Under the pieces are notes generated by a model that worked only from the letters and a program-made list of their open reading frames with translations, was not told the DNA's origin and did no database searches. From the IMG/VR virus record IMGVR_UViG_3300031578_004878, positions 1 through 42,081 of that record: DNA of 42,081 nucleotides. The stretch is one strand, 5' to 3'. Positions 41,091-42,081 of this stretch are shown piece by piece. A program made the position numbers and the translations under genes. Numbering within the stretch: the first letter of the stretch is position 1; every line of letters begins with the position of its first letter. Origin of the DNA: a virus.

Positions 41091-41345
41091 TTATTCACCA
41101 CATCTGGATACATCGCTCCATTGATCATCCTGCCATATCTGGATAGTGTAGCGGCCATCACCAGCGGGCTTTGATAAATCCCTTGAAATATTATAACCAT
41201 CCTTAAGAAGGTCGTCTTCGAATTCACTACGTCCGAGGCTGTAAAACCCAAAGATGCCAAGTAGGAGAAGCGATACCAAGACAATAGTGCCCAACTCTAC
41301 CTCATGTTTAGATTCCCATCGTTGCCACCGAGTCTTTAATCTCAT
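41091..41345 (-). CDS. Small single-pass membrane protein
   Basis: 84 aa. ATG 41345 with AGGAG 7-8 nt upstream. ELGTIVLVSLLLLGIFGFYSL is a transmembrane segment (about residues 17-37) after a basic N-terminus, with a charged C-terminal domain (FEDDLLKDGYNISRDL, YTIQIWQDDQWS). It is transcribed from the consensus promoter just upstream. Function unknown. Confidence 0.75.
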   Translation of the reverse strand: MRLKTRWQRWESKHEVELGTIVLVSLLLLGIFGFYSLGRSEFEDDLLKDGYNISRDLSKPAGDGRYTIQIWQDDQWSDVSRCGE

Positions 41346-41362
41346 TATTTATCTCCTTTTAG

Positions 41363-41391
41363 ATTATACCACAAAGACGTGCTTTTGTCAA
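41363..41391 (-). promoter_or_regulatory. Consensus sigma70 promoter, copy 3
   Basis: Minus strand: TTGACA (41391-41386), 17-bp spacer AAAGCACGTCTTTGTGG, TATAAT (41368-41363), a perfect consensus. The spacer is nearly identical in the other two copies and contains a short inverted repeat (ACAAA-TTTGT), which suggests a regulator site. The leader to ATG 41345 is about 11 nt. Confidence 0.9.
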
Positions 41392-41448
41392 ATACAAAGA
41401 AATCGCCGAAAACGACGACTTCTTTGCGGCGAAATGGCATACTCTTGA

Positions 41449-41477
41449 ATGATAACATAAAGATGTGCTTTTGTCAA
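41449..41477 (-). promoter_or_regulatory. Sigma70 promoter, copy 2
   Basis: Minus strand: TTGACA (41477-41472), 17-bp spacer, TATCAT (41454-41449). Two differences from the other copies over the 24-bp shared segment. It is preceded by two copies of a motif containing ATTTATTGCACGC. Confidence 0.85.
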
Positions 41478-41490
41478 ATTGCTGTTTTGG

Positions 41491-41546
41491 GCGTGCAATA
41501 AATACTTTTTGGTTTTTGTTTTTGCGCGTGCAATAAATCATCGAGC
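41491..41546. repeat. Repeated upstream motif (partial and full copy)
   Basis: gcgtgcaataaat at 41491-41503 and the full 21-bp gcgtgcaataaat-catcgagc at 41526-41546. The full motif recurs exactly at 41879-41899, upstream of promoter copy 1. It may be an operator or activator site. Confidence 0.85.
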
Positions 41547-41551
41547 ACTTT

Positions 41552-41800
41552 TCACTCCATAAGAAGTTTTAATTGCAGTTGGATACCTTGATTCAACTCA
41601 TTAGCGCAAGACTTATTATGAAGGACTACCCAACAGCCCAAACATTCCCAAGAACAAAAGTCTCCTGAGAACGACGAGTTATCTATCAATCTCGTTGCGG
41701 GTAGCATATTTCCTGAGATATGTAGTAAAGCAACCTCACCACCTGACCATTGTCTAAAGCAATCTGGCCCATCACATTTTATTACGGTTTTTCTAGTCAC
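41552..41800 (-). CDS. Small Cys-rich protein, possible zinc ribbon
   Basis: 82 aa from GTG 41800 (AAGGAGG, 7-nt spacing). KCDGPDCFRQW and FCSWECLGCW give CxxxxC and CxxxCxxC clusters that could bind one zinc. No other motif. First gene after promoter copy 1 and probably among the first transcribed; a regulatory or host-takeover role is only a guess. Confidence 0.7.
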   Translation of the reverse strand: MTRKTVIKCDGPDCFRQWSGGEVALLHISGNMLPATRLIDNSSFSGDFCSWECLGCWVVLHNKSCANELNQGIQLQLKLLME

Positions 41801-41828
41801 CACTCTGCCTCCTTTTTCATTTGATCGT

Positions 41829-41857
41829 ATCATAGCACAAAGACGTGCTTTTGTCAA
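41829..41857 (-). promoter_or_regulatory. Sigma70 promoter, copy 1
   Basis: Minus strand: TTGACA (41857-41852), 17-bp spacer AAAGCACGTCTTTGTGC, TATGAT (41834-41829). It drives the 82-aa gene with a leader of about 22 nt carrying AAGGAGG. Confidence 0.88.
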
Positions 41858-41878
41858 ATTTGGATTTCGTAGGTTTGG

Positions 41879-41899
41879 GCGTGCAATAAATCATCGAGC
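41879..41899. repeat. Upstream motif, full copy
   Basis: gcgtgcaataaat-catcgagc, identical to 41526-41546, located about 20 bp upstream of the -35 box of promoter copy 1. Confidence 0.85.
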
Positions 41900-41959
41900 G
41901 ATGAAAACGACACTATTTTAGTGGTCTGGGCGACCTTCGAGCGGAGAGGACCCATCCTG

Positions 41960-42081
41960 CCACCACCCGCACCTGCCACCACCCGCACCTGCCACCACCC
42001 GCACCTGCCACCACCCGCACCTGCCACCACCCGCACCTGCCACCACCCGCACCTGCCACCACCCGCACCTGCCACCACCCG
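41960..42081. repeat. 16-bp tandem repeat at right contig end
   Basis: About 7.6 exact copies of ccaccacccgcacctg run off the window. A period of 16 is not a multiple of three, so it is unlikely to be coding. The minus strand has regularly spaced GG and GGG runs that could form G-quadruplexes. It could be an origin iteron array, a packaging or protein-binding region, or a minisatellite. Confidence 0.95.

Noticed and set aside
41345-41440. 31-codon ORF between promoter copies 2 and 3
   Set aside because: It reads through the consensus promoter of copy 3, has only a weak SD and no recognisable features. It is possible but not supported.
41854-42078. Minus-strand ORF of Gly/Ala/Trp repeats
   Set aside because: It is a translation of the 16-bp array. 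Because 16 is not a multiple of three, the peptide shows all frames in turn, and there is no plausible start.

Overview
The window looks like most of a structural and lysis arm from a tailed double-stranded DNA phage with a long-tailed (siphovirus-like) virion, probably a metagenomic contig. Signs of this are a large terminase, portal, protease/scaffold, major capsid, gp10-like completion protein, tail-assembly chaperone pair, tape measure and Dit-like protein in near-canonical order. Almost every gene lies on the minus strand and reads right to left. Stops and starts overlap tightly (ATGA, TAATG or 8-40 nt overlaps). Shine-Dalgarno sites and sigma70-type promoters indicate a bacterial host, which cannot be named. 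No integrase, DNA polymerase, helicase or tRNA gene was seen, so the replication arm is missing. Both ends fall inside tandem repeats, 18-bp units on the left and 16-bp units on the right, which is the likely reason the contig stops there.

Right to left: 41.9-38.2 kb is an early-type operon of small, mostly unknown genes. It is driven by three near-identical TTGACA-17-TATAAT promoters with a second repeated motif upstream, and it ends at a rho-independent terminator at 38.1 kb. An extended -10 promoter overlaps that terminator and starts the late operon: GIY-YIG endonuclease, small and large terminase, HNH endonuclease, metallophosphoesterase, portal, gp10-like protein, protease/scaffold and major capsid (38.1-28.1 kb). 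A 12-kb sugar block follows (28.0-16.2 kb), with glycosyltransferases, SAM methyltransferases, a DegT aminotransferase, a GNAT acetyltransferase and a polysaccharide-deacetylase-like protein. Head-tail and tail genes then resume (16.2-6.5 kb): small connector-like modules, a probable connector, a beta-propeller protein that may be the major tail protein, tail chaperones, tape measure, Dit and a fibre. Next come an M23 peptidase-glycosidase fusion lysin, a second sugar block (4.9-1.35 kb), and a truncated DNRLRE-like adhesin whose threonine-rich tail runs off the left end.

The most unusual feature is the amount of glycan machinery inside the virion operon: eight glycosyltransferase genes with about eleven catalytic domains, six methyltransferases and three sugar-modifying enzymes. 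One glycosyltransferase gene is fused in frame to a small module that recurs as two stand-alone genes just before the connector. I infer a phage-encoded system that glycosylates the virion or remodels host surface glycan. Other points of interest are a probable +1 frameshift in the protease gene beside a 12-bp inverted repeat, a candidate +1 frameshift in the tail chaperones, a 70-71-residue periodicity in the tape measure, five homing-type endonuclease genes (one on the opposite strand with its own consensus promoter), and a PD-(D/E)XK-like nuclease gene bracketed by a 23-bp direct repeat that looks like an insertion scar.
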